From Planctomyces sp. (lineage in GTDB: Bacteria; Planctomycetota; Planctomycetia; Planctomycetales; Planctomycetaceae): a stretch of DNA of 64,000 bases. Positions 1-7,865 of the stretch are shown in pieces. The stretch covers positions 434,001 through 498,000 of the forward strand of contig JAHBXW010000001.1 in assembly GCA_019636235.1 (NCBI GenBank). Reading direction: 5' to 3'. The translations under genes and the position numbers were made by a program. Each line of letters starts with the position of its first letter. Within the stretch, counting starts at the first letter, position 1. The notes beneath the pieces are model-generated. The model was not told the origin of the DNA. It did no database searches and worked only from the letters and a program-made list of their open reading frames with translations.

Positions 1-155
1 ATCGCTGCGAAACACAGACACGCACGGCTGCGAATCAAGCGGTCGACTCCTCAAATGCATCAATATTCCTGCATGCATGGCAGTATCCCCTGCGGACGCA
101 GGATCGGCAAGACGACCCGGAAATCTCTGCGGGATCCGCCCGCGCGTGTGCGGGT

Positions 156-184
156 TTGACACCGTCCCGCCAGCACTGAAAGAT
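156..184 (+). promoter_or_regulatory. Possible sigma70-type promoter for the GH5-like gene
   Basis: A perfect TTGACA hexamer at 156-161 is followed after 17 bases by AAAGAT at 179-184, about 55 bases before the chosen start codon at 241. The -35 box is exact, but the -10 box matches the consensus at only three of six positions. Planctomycete promoters are poorly defined, so this is a suggestion. The rest of 1-240 holds no gene that I can support. Confidence 0.3.
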
Positions 185-240
185 CAGCAGCGCAATTGAA
201 ACACCGCGCTGGATGCGCCCTTCCCCGCTCTGAAGGACTG

Positions 241-1395
241 ATGACGATGCCGAGAATGCCCGCCCGACTGCGCCTGTTGTGCTTCGCGATGGCCCTCGCG
301 ACTGGAGCGATCGCCTCCGCCGACGCCAGCGAGCGCTGGAGCGTCGAGCAGGCTCGTGAATGGCGGGACCGCACCGGCTGGCTCGTGGGCGCCAATTTCG
401 CCCCGGCCTACGCGATCAATCAGTTGGAGATGTGGCAGGCCGACACGTTTGACCTCGAAGCCATCGACCGGGAGCTGGGCTGGGCCCAGGACCTGGGCAT
501 GAACAGCATGCGGGTGTTCCTGCATCACCTGTTGTGGGAGCAGGACTCCGAGGGCTTCCTGAATCGGATCGATCAGTTCCTGGAGGTCGCGGAGAAGCGC
601 GGCATCCGGGTGATGCTGGTGCTCTTCGACAGCGTCTGGGACCCGCACCCGCAGCTGGGACCGCAGCGGGCGCCGCAGCCGGGGCTGCACAATTCGGGCT
701 GGCTGCAAAGCCCCGGGGCGAAGGACCTTACTGATCCCGCGCGCCACGGACTGCTGGAGGCCTACGTCAAAGGCGTGGTCGGCCGGTTCCGGGAGGACCC
801 GCGCGTCGTCGTCTGGGACCTGTGGAACGAGCCGGACAATCTCAACGACAACAGTTACGGCCGCAATAAGCTGCGCCAGGAGCCGGCGGAGAAACACAAG
901 TTCACCGCCGAGCTGCTGAAGAAGTCGTTCGACTGGGCGCGAGAGGCGCAGCCGACGCAGCCGCTGACGTCCGGCCTGTGGATTCGGGACCGGGCCGTCG
1001 CCCCCAACCGACTGATTCCGATCGAGAAGATCCAGGTCGAGGAATCCGACATCATCAGCTTCCACAGCTACGGCCGGCCCGACGAAATGCGGGAATGGAT
1101 CAAGGCCATGCAAAGGTACGATCGGCCGCTGTCCTGCACGGAATACATGGCGCGTCCAGTGGGCAGCACATTCGACCCGCTGCTCGAGATTCTCAAGGAG
1201 CACGAAGTCGACGCGTACAACTGGGGCTTCGTGGCCGGGAAGTCGAACACGATTTATCCCTGGGACTCGTGGCAGAAGGCCTACGACGCCGAACCGCCGC
1301 GCTGGTTCCACGACATCTTTCGCGGCGACGGCACGCCCTACGATCAGGCGGAAGTCGATTACATCCGCCGCGTGACCGGCGCCGCCGCGAAGTGA
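241..1395 (+). CDS. Secreted cellulase-like glycoside hydrolase (GH5-like TIM barrel)
   Basis: A 384-residue exported glycoside hydrolase of the GH5/GH-A clan type, probably acting on plant or algal beta-glycans outside the cytoplasm. ATG 241 was chosen because it is preceded by GAAGGACTG and starts a signal peptide of about 28 residues (basic MTMPRMPARLR, hydrophobic core, Ala-rich end). The motif WDLWNEPDN places the likely acid/base Glu near residue 197, and SCTEYM places the likely nucleophile Glu near residue 301, the spacing expected for the clan. W and Y residues before the C-terminus are also typical. The substrate cannot be read from the sequence. An in-frame start at 196 would add 15 residues before the signal peptide and is less likely. 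It stands alone, convergent with the MBL-fold gene. Confidence 0.8.
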   Translation: MTMPRMPARLRLLCFAMALATGAIASADASERWSVEQAREWRDRTGWLVGANFAPAYAINQLEMWQADTFDLEAIDRELGWAQDLGMNSMRVFLHHLLWEQDSEGFLNRIDQFLEVAEKRGIRVMLVLFDSVWDPHPQLGPQRAPQPGLHNSGWLQSPGAKDLTDPARHGLLEAYVKGVVGRFREDPRVVVWDLWNEPDNLNDNSYGRNKLRQEPAEKHKFTAELLKKSFDWAREAQPTQPLTSGLWIRDRAVAPNRLIPIEKIQVEESDIISFHSYGRPDEMREWIKAMQRYDRPLSCTEYMARPVGSTFDPLLEILKEHEVDAYNWGFVAGKSNTIYPWDSWQKAYDAEPPRWFHDIFRGDGTPYDQAEVDYIRRVTGAAAK

Positions 1396-1417
1396 ACCCG
1401 GACGGCTCCCAGACGGC

Positions 1418-2179
1418 TCAGCCGTCGGGCAGTTCGGCGACATCGTGATACCCGACGAGCTGGACCTCGCGCGCATGGTCGCGGGCCAGCCGTCGGAGTT
1501 GCGACAGACTCTCGCGCCGCCGGGCGTCGTCCGCGGCGCGGAGCGCGGCCAGTTGCCCGACCGGATGCTGATCGTCCGTCAATTCGACGCGAAGGTAATA
1601 CGCGTCGCCGACGTGCAGCAGCCATTGCGAACCCTGCTCGATCGCCACGCCGCAGTGCCCGCGCGTGTGCCCGAACAGCGGGATCAGCAGCACCTGCGAT
1701 TGCAGCCCGAGATCGAGCGGTCGCGCGGGGAGGCTGAACCAGTCCGTCGACCGAGCGGCGTCGCACGGCTTCCACCGCGGACCATGCGAGAATTGCGACT
1801 CGACGTAACGGACATCTCCGGCGGCCAGCGCCGCCAGCTCTTCGCTCGACATCCGGATCGCCGCGTCCGGAAAATCGGCCAGGCCGCCGGCATGGTCCGG
1901 ATCCGCATGCGTGAGCACGATGTCCGTCACCGCCGCGGCGGACCACCCCCGGCCTTCCAGTTGCCGGACGAGCGTATCCTGCTCGGAGAATTGGAACCCG
2001 GCGAGCTCGATCAACGTCCGCCCCAGCCGCCCTTCCGGATCGCGGACATCCTGCAGGCCGATCCCGGTATCGACGACGACCAGCCGGTCCCGCTCCTCCA
2101 GCACAAGACAGTGACAGGACGCCTTCGGATTCGGCGGCGCATGCAGCCAGCCGGCGTTCAGATGATGGATGTTTGTCAT
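1418..2179 (-). CDS. MBL-fold metallo-hydrolase
   Basis: A 253-residue metallo-beta-lactamase-fold protein. The N-terminal strand VVVDTGIG (about residues 34-41) and the metal motif HADPDHAGG (residues 91-99) are diagnostic; the DPDH form, with Asp replacing the second His of HxHxDH, is common in small hydrolases of the lactonase/glyoxalase-II-like groups. HTRGHCG and the HVGD segment supply the later His and Asp ligands. No signal peptide is present, so it is probably cytoplasmic. ATG 2179 (MTNIHHL) was preferred over upstream in-frame starts because the extra residues look like untranslated leader. The substrate is unknown. It converges on the GH5-like gene with a 22-base gap. Confidence 0.8.
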   Translation of the reverse strand: MTNIHHLNAGWLHAPPNPKASCHCLVLEERDRLVVVDTGIGLQDVRDPEGRLGRTLIELAGFQFSEQDTLVRQLEGRGWSAAAVTDIVLTHADPDHAGGLADFPDAAIRMSSEELAALAAGDVRYVESQFSHGPRWKPCDAARSTDWFSLPARPLDLGLQSQVLLIPLFGHTRGHCGVAIEQGSQWLLHVGDAYYLRVELTDDQHPVGQLAALRAADDARRRESLSQLRRLARDHAREVQLVGYHDVAELPDG

Positions 2180-2273
2180 GTCCGCGTTGTCGGACGTTCG
2201 CGAACGCGAGTCAACCGGAGGCAATGGACCTTCGCCCCGAAGGCGATCGTTCAGAGTCCCAAGTCACGGGACC

Positions 2274-4253
2274 TCAGACGGTCGTTCGGCCGCGAAGTTC
2301 CGTCTCGGCCTGCTTGAGGTCCTCGGGAGAACCGAACAGGACGACGACGTCTCCGGCCTGCAGCCGGGTTTCCGGAGCGGGTCGAAGTTGCCGGACGCGG
2401 TCCCGGACCAGCGCCGTCGCCACGACGTGCTCGAAGGCGAAGTCCCCCAGCGTGCGCCCGGCAGCCGGGCTGTTGTCGCTCACGACGACCGGTCGCAGCC
2501 GATCCTGCTCGCGCTGCTCGGCGGTCGAGAGCAGCTCGTCCCCGCGGAAGAACTCCCGCAGGGTGAGATACCGGGACGAGCGCTGCCGCTGCATCCGGCG
2601 GACGATCTTCGCCAGCGGGACGTCGAGCAGGAGCAGCGCCTGCGAAGCGATCATCAAGCCCGCCTCGAGCGTCTCCGGAATGACTTCCGACGCGCCGGCG
2701 GCCTGCAGCTCCTCAACGTGGCTTTCATCGCGCGTGCGGACCATCACCGGCAGGTCGGGGCGGACCGCGCGGACATGCCGCAGCACTTTCAGCGACGCGG
2801 CGATGTCCTCATGGCTGACGACCAGCAGCCGCGCCTCGGCGAGCCCCACGGCGTCCAGGATGTCCCCCTGCGTGGCATCGCCGAAAAACACCGGTTCCCC
2901 CGCGGTATAGGCGTCTCGCACTCGCGCGGGATCCAGGTCGAGCGCCACGAACGGAAAGCCCTCCTCTTCGAGGAAATGCCCCACGCTCTGCCCGATCCGG
3001 CCATAGCCGCAGATGATGACATGCCCCTTGCGGACCGGGGCGGATGCGGCCTGCGGCGGTTGGGCGTCTGCAACGGACGGAACTCCCGGCAGCCCGGCCA
3101 GCCGATCGGCCAGCACACTGTTGAACCGGATCAGAAACGGAGCCGCGACCATCGAGATCAGCACGGACGAGATCGCCGTCTGGCCCAGGCGTTCATCGAC
3201 GACGCCGCTGTTCAGCGCAATCGCCAGGAGCGCGAATCCGAACTCGCCGCCCACGGCCAGCATCATTCCCGTTCGCCACGCCGAATGGGAGTCCATTCCA
3301 TACAAACGCACCAGTTGCGCTACGATCACCGCCTTGGAAGCCATCAGGACGGTCGCCCCGATCCCCGCCCAAAGCCACGTCTCCCGCAACGACGCCGGAT
3401 CAAACAGCATGCCGATGCCGACGAAGAACAGGCCCAGCAGCACATCCCGGAACGGCCGGATCGTCGTCTCCACCTGATGCCGGAACTCGGTCTCGCCCAG
3501 CATCATGCCGACCAGAAACCCGCCAAACGACATCGACAGCCCCAGCAGGTGCGTCGTCCAACCCGCAATCAGTGAAACGAACAGCACCGTCAGCGTGAAG
3601 ACTTCCGCCGACCGCCCCTCCGCGACCAGATGAAACAGCGGCCGCAGCAGCCAGCGACCCGCGGCGTACACCAGCCCGAACGCCAGCAGCGCCTTGCCCA
3701 GCGCCCAGCCCAGTGTGACGGCCAGCGCCCCCGCCCCGGCCGCCATTCCCAGCACCGGAATGATGACCACAAACGGCACGGCCGTGACGTCCTGAAACAC
3801 CGACATCGCCGTCGCCAGCCGCGCCGGGCGGCTGTTCTCCTCGGCCTGCTCCGTCAATTGTCGGGTCAGGATGGTGGTCGAGGTCTGCGCGAAGACGGCG
3901 CCGAGCACGAACGCCCCGGCCGCCGGCACGCCGGCCAGCCAGGCGCCGATTCCCACCACAATTGTGGTCAGAATCACCTGCCCGGCTCCCAGCTTCAGGA
4001 CCTGTTCGCCCAGCGAGGCGATTTCCGAAAGCGTGAACGTCAGACCGATCGTGAACAGCAGGAACACGATTCCGAACTCGGCGAACGCCTGCACCTGCCG
4101 GGTGTCGAGAACCGGTCCGGACGTATGCGGCCCGACCAGAATTCCCACCGCCAGGTAGGCCAGGCTGGAAGGAATTCGCAGCCGCTGAAAGACAAGGATC
4201 GCGAAGACCGCCAGTCCGAGCAGCAGGACGATCTGGGAGAAGTGGTGCTCCAT
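2274..4253 (-). CDS. CPA2 family cation:proton antiporter with RCK domains (KefB/RosB type)
   Basis: An inner-membrane monovalent cation/proton antiporter of about 659 residues. The first ~390 residues carry about 12 hydrophobic segments typical of the Na_H_Exchanger fold, starting with LLLGLAVFAILVF and the segment SLAYLAVGILVGP. An RCK/TrkA-N Rossmann domain begins near residue 410 with VIICGYGRIG, and a TrkA-C domain ends the protein (AGDVVVLFGSPEDL). This order matches KefB/KefC/YbaL and predicts nucleotide- or ligand-gated K+ or Na+ efflux. ATG 4253 puts the start just before the first membrane segment; ATG 4283 (MSRPLARRF) is an alternative, and neither has a strong Shine-Dalgarno. It is divergent from the UspA gene across about 220 bases, which suggests a shared stress-responsive control region. 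Confidence 0.85.
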   Translation of the reverse strand: MEHHFSQIVLLLGLAVFAILVFQRLRIPSSLAYLAVGILVGPHTSGPVLDTRQVQAFAEFGIVFLLFTIGLTFTLSEIASLGEQVLKLGAGQVILTTIVVGIGAWLAGVPAAGAFVLGAVFAQTSTTILTRQLTEQAEENSRPARLATAMSVFQDVTAVPFVVIIPVLGMAAGAGALAVTLGWALGKALLAFGLVYAAGRWLLRPLFHLVAEGRSAEVFTLTVLFVSLIAGWTTHLLGLSMSFGGFLVGMMLGETEFRHQVETTIRPFRDVLLGLFFVGIGMLFDPASLRETWLWAGIGATVLMASKAVIVAQLVRLYGMDSHSAWRTGMMLAVGGEFGFALLAIALNSGVVDERLGQTAISSVLISMVAAPFLIRFNSVLADRLAGLPGVPSVADAQPPQAASAPVRKGHVIICGYGRIGQSVGHFLEEEGFPFVALDLDPARVRDAYTAGEPVFFGDATQGDILDAVGLAEARLLVVSHEDIAASLKVLRHVRAVRPDLPVMVRTRDESHVEELQAAGASEVIPETLEAGLMIASQALLLLDVPLAKIVRRMQRQRSSRYLTLREFFRGDELLSTAEQREQDRLRPVVVSDNSPAAGRTLGDFAFEHVVATALVRDRVRQLRPAPETRLQAGDVVVLFGSPEDLKQAETELRGRTTV

Positions 4254-4471
4254 CAGGAAACGGCGCGCAAGGGGTCTGGACATGGTGACGGCGCGCGGGC
4301 GACCGGGACCGCGCTCACGAAGCGCCGATCTCTCCGGCGTTGCACACGCCGAACGAATGGTCGAAAGTTTCCAGCGGATCGCAAGGGCATGCCCGATTCC
4401 CGCGATCCCATGAATTCCAAGTCGCACAACGTCACAAGGCGCCGACGCGTCGCTGCCGGAATCTGGATGAA

Positions 4472-5383
4472 ATGGATCCGCTGAAGAACATTATCGCCGC
4501 CACGGACTTCTCGACGGCCGCCCGGCACGCGGCGGATCGCGCGGCGATCGTCGCCGGCCAGACCTCAGCCGGACTGGAACTGCTCCACGTTCTGAAGTCC
4601 GGTCTGATGGACAGGCTGCGGTCGCTGGTCGGCGACCCGTCGTCCGACTGGGAGCAGCGCCTGCACCAGCATGCGGAAACGCAACTGAAAGGGCTGGCGG
4701 CCGAGCTGACGAACGCCGATGGCGCGGCGCCGGAACGCCGCCTGACCCGTGGCGAATTGCTGGAGACCATCGCGGGCGAGGCCGAACGGCTCAGCGCCGG
4801 GCTGATTGTCATCGGATCGCGCGGCGCCGGCTTCATGCGGCACCTGTTGCTGGGCTCGACGGCGGAACGGCTGCTCGGGAAGACGACGCGGTCCATTCTG
4901 CTGGTCCGGCACGCGGCGTACGCGCCCTACCGGCGGGCGCTCGTCGCGGTCGATTTTTCAACGTCGTCGCTGCCGGCGATCCGGGCGGCCCGGGCCGTCG
5001 CGCCCCAGGCGGCGCTGATCCTGCTGCACGCGTATGAGGTTCCCTTCGAGCGACAACTGTTGCTGGCCGGCGTCGATGCCGAGACGCTGGACCACTGCCG
5101 GGCCGCGGCCAAACAGTCGGCCTACGAATCATTGAACGCACTGAGCCGCGCCGCCGGCCTCGAACCCGAGTCCGCCGCGCTGCACGTCGTTGCGGGAGAC
5201 GCGACGCGAGTGATCCTGGAGTACGAGCAACTGCTGGACTGCGATCTTGTTGTGATGGGCAAGCACGGAGAGGACCGGCTCGATGAGCTGCTGCTGGGTG
5301 GCGTTACGCGGCACGTGCTCAGTGAGTCGGTGGGGGACGTCCTGGTGGTGGCCGGCGCGGATTCCCCGACGCGGGGCGTCTGA
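4472..5383 (+). CDS. Tandem-domain universal stress protein (UspA family)
   Basis: A 303-residue protein made of two UspA domains (about residues 1-148 and 150-300). Both keep the ATP-binding glycine signature: GSRGAGFMRHLLLGSTAERLL-like around residues 115-135 and GKHGEDRL...GGVTRHVLSES near residues 275-295. Each domain begins with the usual beta strand followed by D-F-S (ATDFST and AVDFST). Cytoplasmic; family members bind ATP and act in stress survival. Start ATG 4472 was chosen because the domain begins immediately (MDPLKNIIAATDF); the 44 upstream codons of the open frame look non-coding. A hairpin follows the stop codon. Confidence 0.88.
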   Translation: MDPLKNIIAATDFSTAARHAADRAAIVAGQTSAGLELLHVLKSGLMDRLRSLVGDPSSDWEQRLHQHAETQLKGLAAELTNADGAAPERRLTRGELLETIAGEAERLSAGLIVIGSRGAGFMRHLLLGSTAERLLGKTTRSILLVRHAAYAPYRRALVAVDFSTSSLPAIRAARAVAPQAALILLHAYEVPFERQLLLAGVDAETLDHCRAAAKQSAYESLNALSRAAGLEPESAALHVVAGDATRVILEYEQLLDCDLVVMGKHGEDRLDELLLGGVTRHVLSESVGDVLVVAGADSPTRGV

Positions 5384-5393
5384 CGTTTCCGGC

Positions 5394-5415
5394 GCGCCCC
5401 CCGGTGGCGGGGCGC
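5394..5415 (+). terminator. Terminator-like hairpin after the UspA gene
   Basis: Seven-base perfect arms GCGCCCC (5394-5400) and GGGGCGC (5409-5415) flank an 8-base loop, followed by AATTTCG. The stem begins 11 bases after the UspA stop codon. The tail is only weakly T-rich, so efficiency is uncertain. Confidence 0.45.
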
Positions 5416-5449
5416 AATTTCGTTGACGATACCTCTCGGAGGCGAGCCG

Positions 5450-6916
5450 ATGTCGAATTCCTTCACAAGACTCGCCTTGGCGATCGTCGCAGCATGCGGC
5501 CTGTCCGGCGTGGCGGCCGCCGCGGAGCCTGACGCCGCGCCCCCTGCGGCAACGCGCGGACTGCTGATCGTCGCGCCGGATGCCTTCCACTCGGCGCTGG
5601 GTTCGTACGTGGAGCACAAGCGCCGCCAACTGCCGACGACACTGGTCTCGCTGGACACGATCCTCGCGGAGACGGACGGCGTCGACGATCCGGAGCGTCT
5701 GAAACGCAGGCTGTTCGACTTCTGGCAACGCGAGGCGATCGGATACGTCCTGCTCGTCGGAGACGCGGATGTCCTGCCCGTCCGCTACATGGTGCTGGAT
5801 CGCATCACGCCGGCCGCGTTCAACTACTCGTTCTATCCGTCGGACCTGTATTACAGCGATCTCGCGCGGGAGGACGGAACGTTCGACGACTGGAACGGGC
5901 GTAAAGACGACTTCCACGCGGGGTACTTCGGCGAGGTCCGCGGCGAGGCGATCAAGTCCGATCCGATCAACTTCGACGGCATCGACTACCGCCCCGACGT
6001 CGCGGTCGGCCGCTGGCCGGTCAGCACACCCGATGAAGCGGGAACGATCGTGGCCAAGACGATCCGCTACGAGGAGGGGGTCTTGTCGGGCGAACGCGCC
6101 GGGCTGCGAACGGCGGCCCTGTTCAGCGTCGGGGGCTGGGTCGACAGCCGTCCCACGCTGAATGAGGTCTCGAACCGGCTGGGCGGCGCCTGGACGACGG
6201 AGAAGCGGTTCTATCAGGACCGCCGGTCCCGTTCTGACGCCCCGCTTCCGACGCAAACGGAACTGGTCTCTCTGTTGAACGGCGGCGTGTCTCTTGCCGT
6301 CCATGCCGGCCACGGTCACGACGACCAGTGGGAACAGTGTTTCCCGCTCGCGGCGCTGGCGGAGATCCGCAATGCGGATCGGCTGCCGGTGATCATTTCG
6401 GCCGGCTGTTCCACGGCGCGATTTGCGACGTTGCCGCCATACGAGCCGTATGTCGATGTGCACGGCGTCGAGCATCGCGGCACGAACTTTGGGGAGATCT
6501 TCGAAGCGCCGCCGCCGCCCCCCGCGCCCTATCAAAAGGGCCGCTACAACCCCACGGGCCTCGGCGAGCAGTTGCTGAGGCGGGGACCGGATGGCGCAGT
6601 CGCCTACATCGGCTGCAACACTGGCAGCCAGCCCTGCGGCCTGGCGCTGTTGCGAGGCTTCGCCGCGACGTACGAGTCGCTGAACGCGCCGCGTCTGGGG
6701 GACTGCTGGTCCGGCGCGGTCGCCTTCTACTACGACGATCAGAAACTCGCGGAGCTGACCCCGGACGAGGGCTGGTACCCGCCGAGCATCTTCTTCCAGG
6801 CGATGAAATTCATGTGTTTCGGCGATCCCTCGCTGGTGTTGCCGCCGCGGGGCGACCGCGAAGACGGTCCAGCCGGCGGCCCCACAGAGGGACCCGGCGA
6901 TCGCCCGGCCGATTGA
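5450..6916 (+). CDS. Secreted C25 (gingipain-like) cysteine peptidase
   Basis: A 488-residue exported protein with a peptidase C25 core. The start at 5450 is fixed by CGGAGG eight bases upstream and by a signal peptide ending around AAAAEP (residues 1-26). The C25 fold is seen in the strand YVLLVGDADVLPVRY, a likely catalytic His in HAGHGHD (His288) and a likely catalytic Cys in SAGCSTARF (Cys320). The His-Cys spacing of about 32 residues matches gingipain R. Unlike gingipains there is no obvious propeptide, Ig-like domain or C-terminal sorting domain; the protein ends in a Pro/Gly/Asp-rich tail. Cleavage specificity cannot be read. It lies 64 bases before an exported esterase in the same direction. 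Confidence 0.72.
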   Translation: MSNSFTRLALAIVAACGLSGVAAAAEPDAAPPAATRGLLIVAPDAFHSALGSYVEHKRRQLPTTLVSLDTILAETDGVDDPERLKRRLFDFWQREAIGYVLLVGDADVLPVRYMVLDRITPAAFNYSFYPSDLYYSDLAREDGTFDDWNGRKDDFHAGYFGEVRGEAIKSDPINFDGIDYRPDVAVGRWPVSTPDEAGTIVAKTIRYEEGVLSGERAGLRTAALFSVGGWVDSRPTLNEVSNRLGGAWTTEKRFYQDRRSRSDAPLPTQTELVSLLNGGVSLAVHAGHGHDDQWEQCFPLAALAEIRNADRLPVIISAGCSTARFATLPPYEPYVDVHGVEHRGTNFGEIFEAPPPPPAPYQKGRYNPTGLGEQLLRRGPDGAVAYIGCNTGSQPCGLALLRGFAATYESLNAPRLGDCWSGAVAFYYDDQKLAELTPDEGWYPPSIFFQAMKFMCFGDPSLVLPPRGDREDGPAGGPTEGPGDRPAD

Positions 6917-6980
6917 CATCCGCCTTCCGCTGGCCTGAGATGCACGCGTCGCTGATCTCCCCCATTTCCCGGATGCCGAC

Positions 6981-7853
6981 ATGCGCCGATTCCTGCCCCT
7001 GCTTCTACTCGCTGCCTGCCTCGCCCCGCAGGCGCGCCTCCTCGCCGCGGCCGAGCCGATCATCACCGAGGACGTGGTGTACGGGCACAAGGACGGCATG
7101 GCGTTGACGTTCGATGTCCTGCAGCCGGAACAGCCCAACGGCGCGGGCGTCATGTTCATTCAGAGCGGCGGCTGGTACTCCCCCTGGGCGCCCCCCAAGT
7201 CGCTGATTCCCGTGTCGCAACCGCTGCTCGACCAGGGCCTGACGGTGTTCATCGTCCGGCATGGCAGCGCTCCCAGGTACACGATTCCGGAAATCGTCCC
7301 GGACGTGCGCCGCGCGGTCCGCGTCATTCGTCAGCACGCGTCGCGCTGGGACGTCGATCCGAATCGTCTCGGCGCGCTGGGAGGCAGCGCGGGGGGCCAC
7401 CTGGCGCTGATGCTGGCGACGACGGGGGACGACGGCGACCCGTCCGCCAGCGATCCCGCGCTCAAACACAGCAGCCGCATCGCCGCCGCAGTGGCGTTCT
7501 TTCCGCCGACCGACATTCGCGGCTGGACCACCGATCCGCCGGAAATCATCAAATCGATTCCGACGTTGAAGCCGCCGCTGACATTCGACGCCGACCTCGA
7601 AGACGACTTCTCTCCCCTGCTCCATGTCGGCCCGCAAACCGCGCCCGTCCTCCTGATTCATGGAGACCAGGATGAACTCGTGCCGATCTCGCACAGCCTG
7701 AACATCATGCCGGCCTTCGAGCAGCACGGGGTCGACAGCCGGCTGCTGACCATCGAAGGCGCGGCGCATGGCTTCAACGCCGAGCAGAACAAGGTCGTCA
7801 TTCCGGCGATGGTCGACTGGTTCGTCACTCGGCTGGCGAAGCCGACAGAGTGA
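6981..7853 (+). CDS. Secreted alpha/beta hydrolase (esterase/acyl-peptidase type)
   Basis: A 290-residue exported serine hydrolase. Residues 1-23 form a signal peptide (MRRFLPLLLLAACLAPQA). The nucleophile elbow GGSAGG gives Ser136, HGDQDELVP gives the acid (probably Asp231) and GAAHGF gives His263. The sequence around SGGWYSPW before the elbow supplies the oxyanion-hole region in place of HGGG. This pattern fits the BD-FAE/prolyl-oligopeptidase-like lipases that deacylate polysaccharides or small esters. It probably acts in the periplasm or paryphoplasm. It may share a transcript with the C25 peptidase gene and converges on glgX with a 12-base gap. Confidence 0.8.
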   Translation: MRRFLPLLLLAACLAPQARLLAAAEPIITEDVVYGHKDGMALTFDVLQPEQPNGAGVMFIQSGGWYSPWAPPKSLIPVSQPLLDQGLTVFIVRHGSAPRYTIPEIVPDVRRAVRVIRQHASRWDVDPNRLGALGGSAGGHLALMLATTGDDGDPSASDPALKHSSRIAAAVAFFPPTDIRGWTTDPPEIIKSIPTLKPPLTFDADLEDDFSPLLHVGPQTAPVLLIHGDQDELVPISHSLNIMPAFEQHGVDSRLLTIEGAAHGFNAEQNKVVIPAMVDWFVTRLAKPTE

Positions 7854-7865
7854 CGCGGCGGCGCG

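Noticed and set aside
5129-7159. Antisense open frame across the UspA, C25 and esterase genes
   Set aside because: It crosses several real genes and a terminator, and its sequence is a low-information shadow.
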